The notes beneath the pieces are model-generated. The model ran no database searches and was not told the DNA's origin. It saw only the letters and a list, made by a program, of their open reading frames with translations. The translations under genes and the position numbers were made by a program. A stretch of 64,000 nucleotides of DNA, taken from the NCBI GenBank assembly GCA_964654535.1, contig CAZZIZ010000001.1:1-64000 (forward strand). The letters are read 5' to 3'. The stretch is from CAZZIZ01 sp964654535 (GTDB lineage: Bacteria; Bacteroidota; Bacteroidia; Chitinophagales; UBA2359). Shown here piece after piece: positions 1-9,712 of this stretch. Every line of letters starts with the position of its first letter. Positions within the stretch are counted from its first letter, which is position 1.

Positions 1-73
1 GTCTTATAGCGATCTTCCGAGCGCGCGACGAAATTACACGCTTCTTTATGATTTAACAATTTTATTTGATGTT

Positions 74-2518
74 TTACATCGGATTGCCCTGGGAATATTT
101 GGATTTATATTCCTTGAGCCCGTCTTGTAACCAATCGTGATAGGTTTTCACATCTGGGGTATAACCAACTGGCGATGCTAGCAACTCTCCCTTAGGCGTA
201 ACTAGGGCATAGTAGGGCTGCGTATTGGTCAGAAAGCACTTGTTTTGGAAGTAGCTCCACTTGTTTCCAACGGTGCGCAATTGGCGCTTTTTACCATTTA
301 CAGCTACTGTAATTCCTTGTTCTTTACCCTCGATATCGGTGTCTTGATCCACATAAAGAGAAACCAGTGTATAGTCACTTATCACATCAGAAACTTCTGG
401 CCACACATTTTCTTCCATCTTCCGGCAGTTGACACAAGCCCAGCCGGTAAAATCCACAAGGATGGGTTTATCGGCGGCTACGGCTTGAACGATACCCTCT
501 TCTAGGTCTTCAATGCCGTGTAGCTCGGTATCGCTATGACAGCCATAACTATAAAATAGTGGTGGCGGAAAGCCGGAGGCAAGTGGTAAGTTTTGGCAGA
601 AAATTCCAGGCACTAAGTACAGGGCCATCAAAATACTTGTCAAACCTAAACCTATGCGAGGAAGTCCTAGTTTCTTGATTGGGCTATCGTGCGGAAATTT
701 GATTAATCCGAACAGGTAGGCTGCAAGGCCTAATAAAAGTGCTATCCAAATAACTAAGAAGACTTCTCTTTTCAGTAGTCCCCATTGTGGTACCAAATCT
801 GCATTTGATAAAAACTTAAGTGCAAATATTAACTCGATAAAACCGAGAACAACTTTTACTGTATTCAACCAGCCACCAGATTTTGGCAAACTCGTCAACC
901 AACTTGGGAACAGGGCGAACAAGAAAAAAGGCAAGGCCAAGGCTAATGAAAAACCGAACATTCCGGCCACAGGACCTATGGTTTCTCCATTCAAGGCAGC
1001 ATCAACGAGTAGCGAACCGATGATTGGTCCAGTACAACTAAATGAAACCAGAGCCAAAGTAAAGGCCATAAAAAATATTCCAATCAGTCCGCCTTTTTCG
1101 GAGGCGCTATCAGACTTGTTTATTATCCAACTCGGAAGTGTTATTTCGAAATAGCCAAAAAAGCTAATGGCGAATACCACGAATAAAACGAAGAAGGCCA
1201 AGTTGAAAATAGGTTTCGTTGACATGGCATTCAAAGCATCAGGGCCAAATGCGACGGTTACAAAATATCCTAGTGAAACGTAGATTACAATTATTGACAA
1301 ACCATAAATCAATGCGTTGGTTAAGCCCTTTGCTTTGGAACCACTTTGCTTTGTAAAAAAGCTAACGGTAAGCGGTATCATTGGAAATACGCAAGGCGTA
1401 AGTAGCGCGGCCATTCCTCCTAAAAATCCTAAAAGCAATATGGCCCAGAGTGACTTGCCTTTGGTTGAATCAGCTGGCTCTTCGACACCGCAATCAGTAA
1501 AAGCTTTTACGAGATCGATCTCTACAACCTCGCCATCTATTGGTTCGGGCGGAACCCATCCTTCTGCCGAAAACTCGAAGTATTGCGGTTCAGGGAAAAG
1601 GCACTTTCCATCATCACAAGTCATATATTCAAAGAAGCCAGCAATTTTGGCTTTATCACTTTTTATCTTGACCTTTCTTTTGAAGGTTAGTTTGTGCGCA
1701 AACTTATTTACTAGAACATCAAATACCGGATCTATCTCTGATTTCAGTTTTCCTTCTTCAAAAACTACGTCGTCAATCCATTCTACATCCTCTACAGTTT
1801 CGAACTCGAAAACAGTTGGCTTCGGTCCATCGCCTGAGTTTATTTGAGAATACACGCTCCAACCTTCTTCTATAGTTGCAATTACGCGCAATTCGAAAGT
1901 GCTATCTGCCACCTCAACCCAGTCATAATTCCATTGAACAGGATCTTCAATCCCTTGTGGTGCGCTTAAATCTATTATTGGGTTGCCACCTACGCTAAGT
2001 TCATCAGTAGCATGTTCTGTATCAGTGCTCGCGGTTTCTTTTATGACATCATCGCGTCCTACTACAAAACGAAACTTCTCAATTGCCGGAGGCAAACACT
2101 TAGAATCGTCGCAAGTCATAAACTCTAACTCACCACGAATACGATCTACAGCCTTAGTTGTTTTTATTTTAGTTTGAAAAACTACTTGGTCTTTGTACTT
2201 TTTAACCTGCATATCAAAGACAGGATCGTGACTATCATATACTTTTCCTACTTCTTCGAGCATGCCATCTCCATCCATACGCTCCCAAGTCTTTCCAGGT
2301 TTAAAAGTAAAACTAGTGGGTACTGGGCCATCGCCTGAGTTGTCTTGACTGTATATATACCAGCCTGACTCCATCGTAGCCACGAACTTTAAAAGATACT
2401 CGCCATCGGCTAGTTTCTCGTGTTCAAACTTCCACGATACTGGATCTTCTATTTGAGCGAATGAATTTGTAAAGGCTCCAAACAAAAGTAGGAGCGCCGC
2501 GAAGAGTCTCGTTTTCAT
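74..2518 (-). CDS. DsbD-type protein-disulfide reductase with two N-terminal DsbD_N-like domains
   Basis: Inner-membrane electron carrier that would pass reducing power from cytoplasmic thioredoxin to periplasmic thiol proteins. In the 814-residue product I see a signal peptide (MKTRLFAALLLLFGAF), two successive DsbD_N-like domains (about residues 24-155 and 190-320), each ending in a near-identical MTCDD.KCL.P block, a CcdA-like membrane region (about 355-630, with TPCVFPMIPLT and SCTGPIIGSLL) and a C-terminal thioredoxin domain with WACVNC near residue 695. The frame is open 12 codons further upstream (to 2554), but the Met at 2518 begins a clear signal peptide and lies 7 nt after the stop of the preceding gene, so I chose it. 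It forms an operon with the single-domain gene 2526-2978. DsbD normally has one N-terminal domain, so the duplication is unusual. Confidence 0.88.
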   Translation of the reverse strand: MKTRLFAALLLLFGAFTNSFAQIEDPVSWKFEHEKLADGEYLLKFVATMESGWYIYSQDNSGDGPVPTSFTFKPGKTWERMDGDGMLEEVGKVYDSHDPVFDMQVKKYKDQVVFQTKIKTTKAVDRIRGELEFMTCDDSKCLPPAIEKFRFVVGRDDVIKETASTDTEHATDELSVGGNPIIDLSAPQGIEDPVQWNYDWVEVADSTFELRVIATIEEGWSVYSQINSGDGPKPTVFEFETVEDVEWIDDVVFEEGKLKSEIDPVFDVLVNKFAHKLTFKRKVKIKSDKAKIAGFFEYMTCDDGKCLFPEPQYFEFSAEGWVPPEPIDGEVVEIDLVKAFTDCGVEEPADSTKGKSLWAILLLGFLGGMAALLTPCVFPMIPLTVSFFTKQSGSKAKGLTNALIYGLSIIVIYVSLGYFVTVAFGPDALNAMSTKPIFNLAFFVLFVVFAISFFGYFEITLPSWIINKSDSASEKGGLIGIFFMAFTLALVSFSCTGPIIGSLLVDAALNGETIGPVAGMFGFSLALALPFFLFALFPSWLTSLPKSGGWLNTVKVVLGFIELIFALKFLSNADLVPQWGLLKREVFLVIWIALLLGLAAYLFGLIKFPHDSPIKKLGLPRIGLGLTSILMALYLVPGIFCQNLPLASGFPPPLFYSYGCHSDTELHGIEDLEEGIVQAVAADKPILVDFTGWACVNCRKMEENVWPEVSDVISDYTLVSLYVDQDTDIEGKEQGITVAVNGKKRQLRTVGNKWSYFQNKCFLTNTQPYYALVTPKGELLASPVGYTPDVKTYHDWLQDGLKEYKSKYSQGNPM

Positions 2519-2525
2519 AGAGTAA

Positions 2526-2978
2526 TTATTCGCTGAAGTTGAATGTAAATTCAACCTCAGAAGGTGGTAAGCATTTATTATCGTCGCAAGTCATAAATTC
2601 TAGGTAGCCTTTTATCGCTGCCCCTTCCTTCAGGTCCTTAACCATAACCTTGAACATAGCAAGTTCTTTATACTTGCGAATCTTCATATCGAACATATCA
2701 TCAAAGCCTTCCACGAAAGCACCATCTTCCGATACTTCGTCGGCCACTTTATAATCTGCAGATTCAGTAAAGTGAAAGGTTGTAGGTATTGGTCCACCTT
2801 CATCAAGGTGCTGACTATATAAATACCAGCCTTTTTGAATTTCAGCTTTAAATTGTAACTCCGTTTGACCATCCTCTTGGGGAACGGCCTTAAATGTCCA
2901 GGTTACCGGATCTAAATCTTGCGCAGTGGCAAAGACAGAAAATCCGAGAAATAACACTATTGCAAAAAACTTGTTCAT
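2526..2978 (-). CDS. secreted single-domain DsbD_N-like protein
   Basis: 150-residue protein with a signal peptide (MNKFFAIVLFLGFSVFATAQ) followed by one domain closely resembling the two N-terminal domains of the downstream DsbD-type reductase. It shares DPV.W at the domain start, GWYLYSQ in the middle and MTCDDNKCLPP near the end. The paired cysteines in TCDDNKC are the only obvious redox site. It sits 7 nt upstream of the reductase start and is almost certainly cotranscribed with it. It probably acts in the periplasm as a redox partner or thiol relay. The role is inferred from similarity and context; a paralogous tandem duplication is the simplest origin. Confidence 0.8.
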   Translation of the reverse strand: MNKFFAIVLFLGFSVFATAQDLDPVTWTFKAVPQEDGQTELQFKAEIQKGWYLYSQHLDEGGPIPTTFHFTESADYKVADEVSEDGAFVEGFDDMFDMKIRKYKELAMFKVMVKDLKEGAAIKGYLEFMTCDDNKCLPPSEVEFTFNFSE

Positions 2979-3080
2979 ATTACTTAATTGTTGGGGTCTT
3001 GAGCGTATATAAAGCTATCCCAAAGAAATGCCAAATATGGCAGCCCTGCGGGTTAATTTGTGTTAAGCAAAGTGGATATG

Positions 3081-3791
3081 TCAGTGAACCACCACTGAAT
3101 TAGCCTTCAAAAGGCTCTCAAAGAGGATTTTACCGTCGGTATTACCTAAGGCCCCTTCAGCCGCTCTTTCTGGGTGCGGCATCATACCGAACACATTACG
3201 TTCAGCATTGCAAATTCCAGCTATATTCTCGATAGATCCATTGACATTCGTTGACTCGTCAACATTGCCTAACACGTCGCTGTATTTGAATAAGATTTGG
3301 TCGTTTTGTTTAATGGCCTCCAACGTATCTTTATCGGCAAAATAGTTGCCTTCTGCGTGGGCTATCGGAATTTTTAGCGCCTTGCTAGCGTCAATTTGCC
3401 CAGTGAGCATAGTATTGGTCGTTTCGCACTTCAAATAGACGTTCTTGCAGATAAAACGACCTTGTACATTTCGGGTCAAGGCTCCAGGTAAAAGTCCAGC
3501 TTCACAAAGAATTTGGAATCCATTGCAAATCCCGAAGACCTTACCACCCTTCTGAGCAAAAGAAATAACCGATTGCATTATCGGCGAGAAACGAGCAATG
3601 GCTCCAGAGCGCAAATAGTCTCCATAAGAAAAGCCACCAGGCAGCACAATACAATCATCCGTTGTAAAGCCATCTAGCTCCTTTTCTTTGTGCCATAAAA
3701 CTTGGGTCTCTTGACCCATAACTTCCTTCAGTACATGTATGACGTCGCGGTCACAATTTGATCCAGGAAAAACAACTACTCCAAATTTCAT
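3081..3791 (-). CDS. purQ: phosphoribosylformylglycinamidine synthase, glutaminase subunit PurQ
   Basis: Cytosolic glutamine amidotransferase of de novo purine synthesis. It supplies ammonia to PurL for converting FGAR to FGAM. The 236-residue sequence has the typical start [16 protein letters not shown], the class I GATase nucleophile in GICNGFQ (about residue 95) and the C-terminal catalytic His-x-Glu in MMPHPERA. Length fits the small-subunit type of PurQ, which implies separate PurL and PurS elsewhere. Its ATG overlaps the stop of the upstream membrane-protein gene in an ATGA arrangement, so the two are translationally coupled. Confidence 0.95.
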   Translation of the reverse strand: MKFGVVVFPGSNCDRDVIHVLKEVMGQETQVLWHKEKELDGFTTDDCIVLPGGFSYGDYLRSGAIARFSPIMQSVISFAQKGGKVFGICNGFQILCEAGLLPGALTRNVQGRFICKNVYLKCETTNTMLTGQIDASKALKIPIAHAEGNYFADKDTLEAIKQNDQILFKYSDVLGNVDESTNVNGSIENIAGICNAERNVFGMMPHPERAAEGALGNTDGKILFESLLKANSVVVH

Positions 3792-4780
3792 AATAGCGGG
3801 CCGAATTGAAATGCCAATAAAATAAGCACTAAAGTTACGTGAATAATCTCAGCCTTTATAACGTTGAAATAGGCTCCAAAACTATAGGCCAGTAAAGCAG
3901 ATAGTGGTATTACCACCAGGGCGAAGCCAGACTTCTCATAGGTCTCAAAGCCAACGAGCAATATGATTATTAAGCCCAGCAAGACCAGAATCATAGAGAG
4001 GTGGTCCTTCATAAAAATATTACTCCGCGCAAAACGATAAGGAAACAAAATACTCAGGTTGTAGCCCAAAATACTCAACACAGCGAAAAAGCCCAGCGCC
4101 CTCCACATTTCAATAGCTTGCCAAATAGCAAGGCCACTTTTCGTTGAAGAAAAATCACTCAATTGGCCAAAGCTGAACTGCCCGGTCAAATACAAATAAG
4201 TCACAAGAAAGTAAACAGGCAAACACAAGCCCACGAAGCTCAAGGCCCATTCTCGCCAACTTGTAGAACGTATAAACAGCAAGTAATAAATGAAAAAGAA
4301 AACCAAACAAACACAAGGCGAGTAAATAAGTGTTGCTAGGCCAAACAAGAATGCCGCGTCAAAAATGGGGGCAACACCCCGCCGGTGATAGGCTGTAAAC
4401 ACGCGACGCAAAGCAAGAACCAAAGCAAAGGCGGCGAAGAAACTGGGAGCGTAATAGAAAAAGCTATTAAACATACCCATCAACAAAAATGAGCAGAGCG
4501 GAATCAGCAAACTCGGCGTCTCCGTAATTTCTAAATCCTGAAAGAGCAAATGAATCAAGTAAACCAAAACAAAGCTCATTACAATAAAAAGCAAAGCCTG
4601 CAGAAATGGAATATCGAAGCTGATAAGATCGACAAATCCCATTAAGGCATTGTAAAACCAAGTACCGTCCAAATCAGGAAGTTCGGGGCGAAGAATCAGC
4701 AAATTCAAATTCACAAATAAACCGTAAGCAGCCAAAGCCACCAGTTCCTGGAGGTTATTTTTTAAGAAAAAGCGAATCAT
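3788..4780 (-). CDS. polytopic membrane protein, DUF6427-like
   Basis: 330-residue integral membrane protein with about nine hydrophobic segments and little soluble sequence. It opens with [19 protein letters not shown] and carries [13 protein letters not shown] in the first periplasmic loop, which recalls the DUF6427 family of Bacteroidota. I recognise that from memory and have not confirmed it. No catalytic motif is evident. It precedes purQ with a 4-nt ATGA overlap. A possible promoter box (TTACTTTG on the minus strand, 4791-4798) lies just upstream. Function unknown. Confidence 0.75.
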   Translation of the reverse strand: MIRFFLKNNLQELVALAAYGLFVNLNLLILRPELPDLDGTWFYNALMGFVDLISFDIPFLQALLFIVMSFVLVYLIHLLFQDLEITETPSLLIPLCSFLLMGMFNSFFYYAPSFFAAFALVLALRRVFTAYHRRGVAPIFDAAFLFGLATLIYSPCVCLVFFFIYYLLFIRSTSWREWALSFVGLCLPVYFLVTYLYLTGQFSFGQLSDFSSTKSGLAIWQAIEMWRALGFFAVLSILGYNLSILFPYRFARSNIFMKDHLSMILVLLGLIIILLVGFETYEKSGFALVVIPLSALLAYSFGAYFNVIKAEIIHVTLVLILLAFQFGPLL

Positions 4781-4833
4781 TTTACGACGTCAAAGTAACG
4801 CAATGCAATTGGTTAGACCTATTCAAAAAATTT

Positions 4834-5066
4834 GGGCGTGCCCCATTTCATTTTTGGCTGCCAACTAGCAATTCGCTTCTTCCTGCGGAAAGCGACATTG
4901 CTAGGGCGCCAAATGAAATGGGTCGGGCTTTTCCAAGACTCCGCTTCGCTTCGGTCCCCTTCTTAGCCTTGTAAAGCACATAGTCTCTACCGCAAGCGGT
5001 AAACTATGTACTACAAGTCTAAAGGCGACTGCTCCCATTCGGTCGCATCTTTCCAATCCCTCACGC
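4834..5066 (-). repeat. structured interspersed repeat, copy 1 (subfamily 2)
   Basis: Read on the minus strand it runs from GCGTGAGGGAT to GGGGCACGCCC and fills most of the gene-free stretch 4781-5144. It belongs to the variant that has the block AAGAAGGGGACCGAAGCGAA in place of AACAGAGCGACNGCCGAAAG. Its last part is a long imperfect hairpin (arms CATTTCATTTGGCGCCCTAGCAATG-like) bounded by CCCGACC and GGGGCACGCCC. An internal stem contains TACCGCTTGCGGTA. The copy at 19029 is its closest relative. It lies about 80 nt beyond the stop of the PorE-like gene, after that gene's terminator. Confidence 0.85.
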
Positions 5067-5079
5067 GCAATTCTGAAAA

Positions 5080-5113
5080 CAAAAAAGGGAGCAAAATTAA
5101 TTTTACTCCCTTT
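5080..5113 (-). terminator. Rho-independent terminator of the PorE-like gene
   Basis: A near-perfect 24-nt palindrome (5087-5110, GGGAGTAAAATT pairing with AATTTTGCTCCC, one G-T pair) is followed on the minus strand by TTTTTTG. It lies 32 nt after the stop codon of the minus-strand gene ending at 5145. This is the standard form of an intrinsic terminator. Confidence 0.85.
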
Positions 5114-5144
5114 AGTATTAGAACAAGAAGGTGTGAAGAATAGA

Positions 5145-8021
5145 CTAGTTAACTCGATTCCCTCGTACATACTGAACAATGTATGCATCTCGGAACCCTC
5201 GGGTCTTAACCGTATTCAAAATACTCTCAGCGCCAACTTTGTCAGAGAATGTGCCCAGCACTATTCTTTTCACATCGTTAGCCGCGAACTCAACATCAAC
5301 AAAACCCAAATCGCTTAAACTAGAATAACGATCCAAATCAGGATTTCGAAAAGCACCGATTTGAATTTTAAACTCAACTCCCTCATCGTCCGATCTAGTA
5401 GAAGGCGGAGGCGTTTTCACAAGTTCAGGTTTCGGCTTTGGTTTTACTGGTGGTTTGTAGGTAGGACGAGTTGCTGGTCTTGGTTTAGTAACCGGTTTCG
5501 TTGCAGGCTTAGTTGCCGTCTCATTGCCGTCCCAGGTTATTGTACCCGTGTTGATTCTTGGTGCATCCTTTGGCGGAGCATATGTTTTCACATTATTGCT
5601 TCCAGTGCTACCCGTTTTATTTGTTGAACTACTTCCAGTGTACGTCGGCCCAGACGGTCTCGGTTTTGCAACATCAACCATTTCGCCAGTGCTTGGCTTA
5701 CTCGTCGTGCTTGGTCTTGAGCTTGTAGTTGGTTTAGGTTTAGCAACGTCAACCAGTTCGCCCTTGCTCGTTCCGTAATAACGAGGCTCACTATAAACAG
5801 CAGCACCTTGATTGTAGCCAGTTATTTTAAACTCAGTTCGTCTGTTTCGTTGGTGTTCTTCATTACTGCAGTTTATACCATTCTTACAACGGTTCAGCAA
5901 TTCTGTTTCTCCATAACCCCTTGCACTAATACGGTTCTTACCAATTCCCTTACTGATAATGTAAGCCACCGCAGACTCAGCACGAGATTGAGACAAACTC
6001 AAATTATAGGAATCAGTTCCACGGCTGTCCGTGTGTGAACCCAACTCCAATATAATTCCAGGATTCTCGTAAAGCACTTTCACAACTTTATCCAATTCAA
6101 GAGCTGCATCTGGACGAATATTAGACTTGTCCGTGTCGTAGTAAATGTTTACCAGGTTCAAAACCTCTTTGGCAATTTTTTCTGGCGCATCTTTATTTAC
6201 CTTGATCTCGTTCATCGAAATATCTAAAGACAACTTGTTGTCAATCGGTGAATTACAATCTCTTCCATCCGTAGATACTTCTTTGGTAGAAGTAAAGTAT
6301 AAGTTGTTGGTTGTAAAAATCGTGTAGCCAGTGCCACCTTCTAGCGGGAATGTATAAGTTCCATCTGAGTTAGTGGTAGCTATTTTTTCGGTTCTATCTT
6401 TTCGGTTAATCAACTTTATGGTTGCTCCCGAAACAGGATCATTTGAAACTCTGTTAAACACCACGCCACTCAAAGTACAAGGCGAGCTTTCAATAATTGG
6501 GCTCAAGGGGACTTTCATTTCAATCAAACTGCCCGCTATGTCATGCGTATCAGCAGGTTGTCGACCGTCTTTGTAATTGTTTTTAGAAGCGACCACTTGA
6601 TAAGACTTATTGGCGTTTACTGGGAAGTTAAAAGTTCCATCATCGGCAGTTCGCACTTCTTGGAGTGACTGATCGTCTTCAAATAATGAGACCAAAACCC
6701 CTGATAAAGGCTCTTGAGTTTTACTGTTAACCACAACTCCATTTATGCGATACGCAGTTCGGGTGAATCCATAAATATCGTCATCACCCATACCACCGGG
6801 GCGGTTAGAAGTGAAGTAGCCAGTTTCTTTTTCTTCATTGATTATAAAACCCAAATCGTCGAAGTTACTGTTGATGAAAGCGCGAAGGTTTTCAGGACGC
6901 GACCAAACGTTCCTGTCTTTCTTACTTGAGAAAACATCCAAACCGCCTAAACCAGGCAAGGCATCTGAAGAGAAGTAAAGAGTCCCATCACTATGAATGA
7001 AGGGGAACATTTCTTTTCCTTCTGTATTTATTTCCGGTCCTAAGTTTTCTGGTGCTGACCATTTGTTGCCTTCACGAAAACTCACATAAATATCGGTCTC
7101 ACCATATCCACCTGGCATATCTGAAGTAAAATATAATGTCTTGGCGTCTTCACTTAGGGTCGGGTGGCCAACTGAGTAGAAATCACTATTGAAGGGCAAA
7201 GGCACTACATCAACCCACTTTTCACCTTCTTTCCTGGCCTGAAAAATTTTTAGGTTTACTTGATTGTTATTATCAAAGCCTTGTTTTCCTTTTATGTAAT
7301 TGTTTCTCGTAAAAAACATAAGGTTGCCATCTTGCGAAAAAGCCGCAGTTCCCTCGTGCATCCAAGAGTTGTGCTTGCCCTTGAATACTTTAGGATCAGT
7401 TAAGGCCTTGGGGTCATCAGGATTATTAGCCTTGGTATAAAACAAATCCAAAAAGTTCTCACCCGTCCAGTTGTATTCCTTAAACTGATTTTTTCCTCCA
7501 CGTGAGGAAGAGAAGACTAAACCCTCGTCATAGTAAGCTGGTGCAAAATCAGAAGATGATGAGTTGATAGGCAAGTTTACTATTTGATAAATTCCCGGAT
7601 CTTGTCGGAAGTATTCTTCTTTGTCACAAGACTCAACCAAGCGAAGTCCTCGAGAATCTGCAGGTACCAATTGCGCATACTCTAGGAACACGTCTCTCGC
7701 CAATTCACATTTTCCATTTGATTTTAAAGCCAGTCCATACCAAAGTTTATTGATGTCATCACTTATTGGCAAGTCAATTACTTGCTCGTACCAATACTCG
7801 GCCTCAACCGGTAAGTTCATTTTACGATAACATTCGGCTAACTTTAACTTAGCTTCATCAACATCTCGATTGGCCAAAATCTTCTTGTAGGCTTCGGCAG
7901 CCTCTGGGTAAGAAAATTTCTCAAAGAGCTTGTTTGCTTTTTTTAGCTTAGAACTTTGGCTATAAGATGGGGACCAAAGCAGCACGAGCGCAAGGAGAAT
8001 TAAAAATTTATAGACTCTCAT
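5145..8021 (-). CDS. PorE-like OmpA-family protein (TPR, PD40 propeller, carboxypeptidase-like, OmpA, SPOR)
   Basis: 958-residue envelope protein with a signal peptide (MRVYKFLILLALVLLWSPSYS). Domains in order: TPR-like helices (about 25-130), PD40/WD40-like propeller repeats (150-430, e.g. LYFTSDMPGGYGETDIY), two carboxypeptidase-regulatory-like Ig folds (about 430-600), an OmpA peptidoglycan-binding domain (625-740, with ELGSHTDSRG and RNRRTEF), a Pro/Thr/Lys-rich linker (745-880) and a C-terminal SPOR-like domain (EFKIQIGAFRNPD). The first four match PorE, the T9SS component thought to anchor the machine to peptidoglycan. The extra SPOR-like domain would add a second glycan-binding module. 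It stands alone and has a clear terminator. Placing it in the T9SS is inference, since Bacteroidota have several such OmpA paralogues. Confidence 0.85.
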   Translation of the reverse strand: MRVYKFLILLALVLLWSPSYSQSSKLKKANKLFEKFSYPEAAEAYKKILANRDVDEAKLKLAECYRKMNLPVEAEYWYEQVIDLPISDDINKLWYGLALKSNGKCELARDVFLEYAQLVPADSRGLRLVESCDKEEYFRQDPGIYQIVNLPINSSSSDFAPAYYDEGLVFSSSRGGKNQFKEYNWTGENFLDLFYTKANNPDDPKALTDPKVFKGKHNSWMHEGTAAFSQDGNLMFFTRNNYIKGKQGFDNNNQVNLKIFQARKEGEKWVDVVPLPFNSDFYSVGHPTLSEDAKTLYFTSDMPGGYGETDIYVSFREGNKWSAPENLGPEINTEGKEMFPFIHSDGTLYFSSDALPGLGGLDVFSSKKDRNVWSRPENLRAFINSNFDDLGFIINEEKETGYFTSNRPGGMGDDDIYGFTRTAYRINGVVVNSKTQEPLSGVLVSLFEDDQSLQEVRTADDGTFNFPVNANKSYQVVASKNNYKDGRQPADTHDIAGSLIEMKVPLSPIIESSPCTLSGVVFNRVSNDPVSGATIKLINRKDRTEKIATTNSDGTYTFPLEGGTGYTIFTTNNLYFTSTKEVSTDGRDCNSPIDNKLSLDISMNEIKVNKDAPEKIAKEVLNLVNIYYDTDKSNIRPDAALELDKVVKVLYENPGIILELGSHTDSRGTDSYNLSLSQSRAESAVAYIISKGIGKNRISARGYGETELLNRCKNGINCSNEEHQRNRRTEFKITGYNQGAAVYSEPRYYGTSKGELVDVAKPKPTTSSRPSTTSKPSTGEMVDVAKPRPSGPTYTGSSSTNKTGSTGSNNVKTYAPPKDAPRINTGTITWDGNETATKPATKPVTKPRPATRPTYKPPVKPKPKPELVKTPPPSTRSDDEGVEFKIQIGAFRNPDLDRYSSLSDLGFVDVEFAANDVKRIVLGTFSDKVGAESILNTVKTRGFRDAYIVQYVRGNRVN

Positions 8022-8215
8022 TGTGTAGATTAGGGTAATTTATAATCAAATTCAGACGAAACCTAATTTAAGTGACTGACTATCAACTAGATAACGCTAG
8101 AACTTAGTTTTGTCCGGAATTTTGGCGATTTTCCGAGTAAAACACAAGCAATTCTAAACCTTAGAGCAAAAGGTCAGGAGTTTATTTATCAAGAAAAATT
8201 GGATAACGAGGGTAT

Positions 8216-9019
8216 ATGTGGTGGGACGCCTTAGGATATTATTGGAAAAACGGCTACAGCGATAAAATCAGTGTAAAATCTGCCCTTAATTACCGTAAAT
8301 CAAGCAGAAAATTCACGCTGTTGAGGGATAAACCCATTCTCATCGGTGGCTGCGGCAGGTCCGGGACCACCCTTCTACTTGCAATATTAGGTGCTCACCC
8401 CAGTATCAGTGCTTTAGATTTTGAAACTGGGCTTTTTACCAAGTCCAGGTTCAGTCAGGACCTGCAAAGTAATCACCTTAAAAACATAGCCTCGATTCGC
8501 TCCTTTTTCGCCATTCGTGGTATTTCGGAAGAGGCTACTCGCTGGTGCGAAAAGACACCCAAAAATGTTCGCAATATTGAATCTATTCTAGAAGCATTTG
8601 GTTCAAATGTGCAAATTGTTTTGCTCTGTCGAGACGGGAGGGATACAGTGACCAGCATACATCCTGACCACAAGGGGTATTTCATTTCGCCTCAAGAATG
8701 GATTGACGATACCAAACGAACTTTGGAATGGAAGGGCCACCCACAAGTAATGGTTTTGAAATACGAAGATCTCGTCCGTGACTTCGATAGAACTATCGAT
8801 GGACTGTTAATATTTCTTGGCTTGCCACAAAGTGAATTGCTGAAAAATTACAGCGTCAACACTGATGTAAAAAAGAATCGCGCATGGGAAAATGGCGTTC
8901 AACCCCTTAAGTCAAACAGCATTGGAAAATGGAAGCAAGAGAAACATCAAGAAATCGTTCAATCGCTTCTAGATATGCCCGGAGCGCAGGTCTTACTTGA
9001 GGAACTCGGCTATAGCTAA
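8216..9019 (+). CDS. PAPS-dependent sulfotransferase
   Basis: 267-residue cytosolic enzyme likely to transfer sulfate from PAPS to a carbohydrate. The 5'-phosphosulfate loop is plain (PILIGGCGRSGTTLLLAILG, about residue 40), and the 3'-phosphate motif appears as LLCRDGRDTVTS near residue 142. The C-terminal GKWK resembles the usual GxxGxxK segment. It is convergent with a second, unrelated-looking sulfotransferase and overlaps its stop by 4 nt. Together with neighbouring glycosyltransferases this suggests sulfation of a surface polysaccharide. The acceptor is unknown. A TAGTTTTG box at 8105 could be its promoter, but that would leave a long leader. Confidence 0.85.
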   Translation: MWWDALGYYWKNGYSDKISVKSALNYRKSSRKFTLLRDKPILIGGCGRSGTTLLLAILGAHPSISALDFETGLFTKSRFSQDLQSNHLKNIASIRSFFAIRGISEEATRWCEKTPKNVRNIESILEAFGSNVQIVLLCRDGRDTVTSIHPDHKGYFISPQEWIDDTKRTLEWKGHPQVMVLKYEDLVRDFDRTIDGLLIFLGLPQSELLKNYSVNTDVKKNRAWENGVQPLKSNSIGKWKQEKHQEIVQSLLDMPGAQVLLEELGYS

Positions 9020-9657
9020 CTATCAAAGCTATACCCGAAGGTCTCGATATCCCTAGCAAACCAAGCCGCTACAATCTCTTTCGATTCCTTTGAATAATGC
9101 TCGTGATATTGGACACTTGTACTTTTATTCAAGTGAGGCAGCTTCTTTTCTACTCCAATTACTTCCGCTATCGAAGCAAAATCTTCATCAAGTTTTTCAA
9201 AACGTCCGACAAAGTCTATTGTGTTTTTTCCATTTGAGTCGACTAACCAATCAATCTGTGGAGCAAACATTTTTGGCTGGTCGTAGAAGCGTTTATTCTT
9301 AGGCTCACCGTAGGTTATGGCTACCCATTCATTGAAAGACAAGCCAGCGTCTCTTAGTCCAGTTTCATTAATGCGCACCCGGTAGTTATAGTGACTCCAA
9401 ACTTTATCCCAAGGGTTTCGGACTACGCTAAACTTATAGGCTCGATCCCACTTTTCTTGACCAATGATTTCAATGGTTTCCTTCGCGGTATAGTGCTGCT
9501 TTCGAGGCATACCGACCGCTTTTGAAATACTTGTACCGCCAGTTTTGTTGATGTGGATGTAGACGAAGTCGTTTTTACCATTACGATAAGGGTAATAGTC
9601 ATTGGGTAAGCCCAAGGCTTTTTTCGAATGATTAAGAATTTTACGAAAAATGTTCAT
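9016..9657 (-). CDS. sulfotransferase family 2-like protein
   Basis: About 213 residues from the chosen start. FVYIHINKTGGTSISKAV near the N-terminus is the PAPS-binding loop of carbohydrate sulfotransferases (Sulfotransfer_2/HNK-1 type), and FSVVRNPWDKVWSHYNY carries the Arg/Ser pair that binds the 3'-phosphate. The frame is open upstream to 9780, but starting there would overlap the divergent glycosyltransferase gene. The Met at 9657 (MNIFRKILNH) gives the family's usual start. It is convergent with the first sulfotransferase, with stop codons overlapping. It probably sulfates a polysaccharide or glycolipid made by this locus. Confidence 0.82.
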   Translation of the reverse strand: MNIFRKILNHSKKALGLPNDYYPYRNGKNDFVYIHINKTGGTSISKAVGMPRKQHYTAKETIEIIGQEKWDRAYKFSVVRNPWDKVWSHYNYRVRINETGLRDAGLSFNEWVAITYGEPKNKRFYDQPKMFAPQIDWLVDSNGKNTIDFVGRFEKLDEDFASIAEVIGVEKKLPHLNKSTSVQYHEHYSKESKEIVAAWFARDIETFGYSFDS

Positions 9658-9712
9658 TCCCAAAAAATGGCTAAGACAAATAGTATTTACTTTGACCTGA
9701 TAAAAGTAAGCT

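Noticed and set aside
1317..1847. Plus-strand frame of 176 codons inside the DsbD-type gene
   Set aside because: Antisense shadow of a well-supported gene; the sequence is Ser/Thr-rich without any domain.
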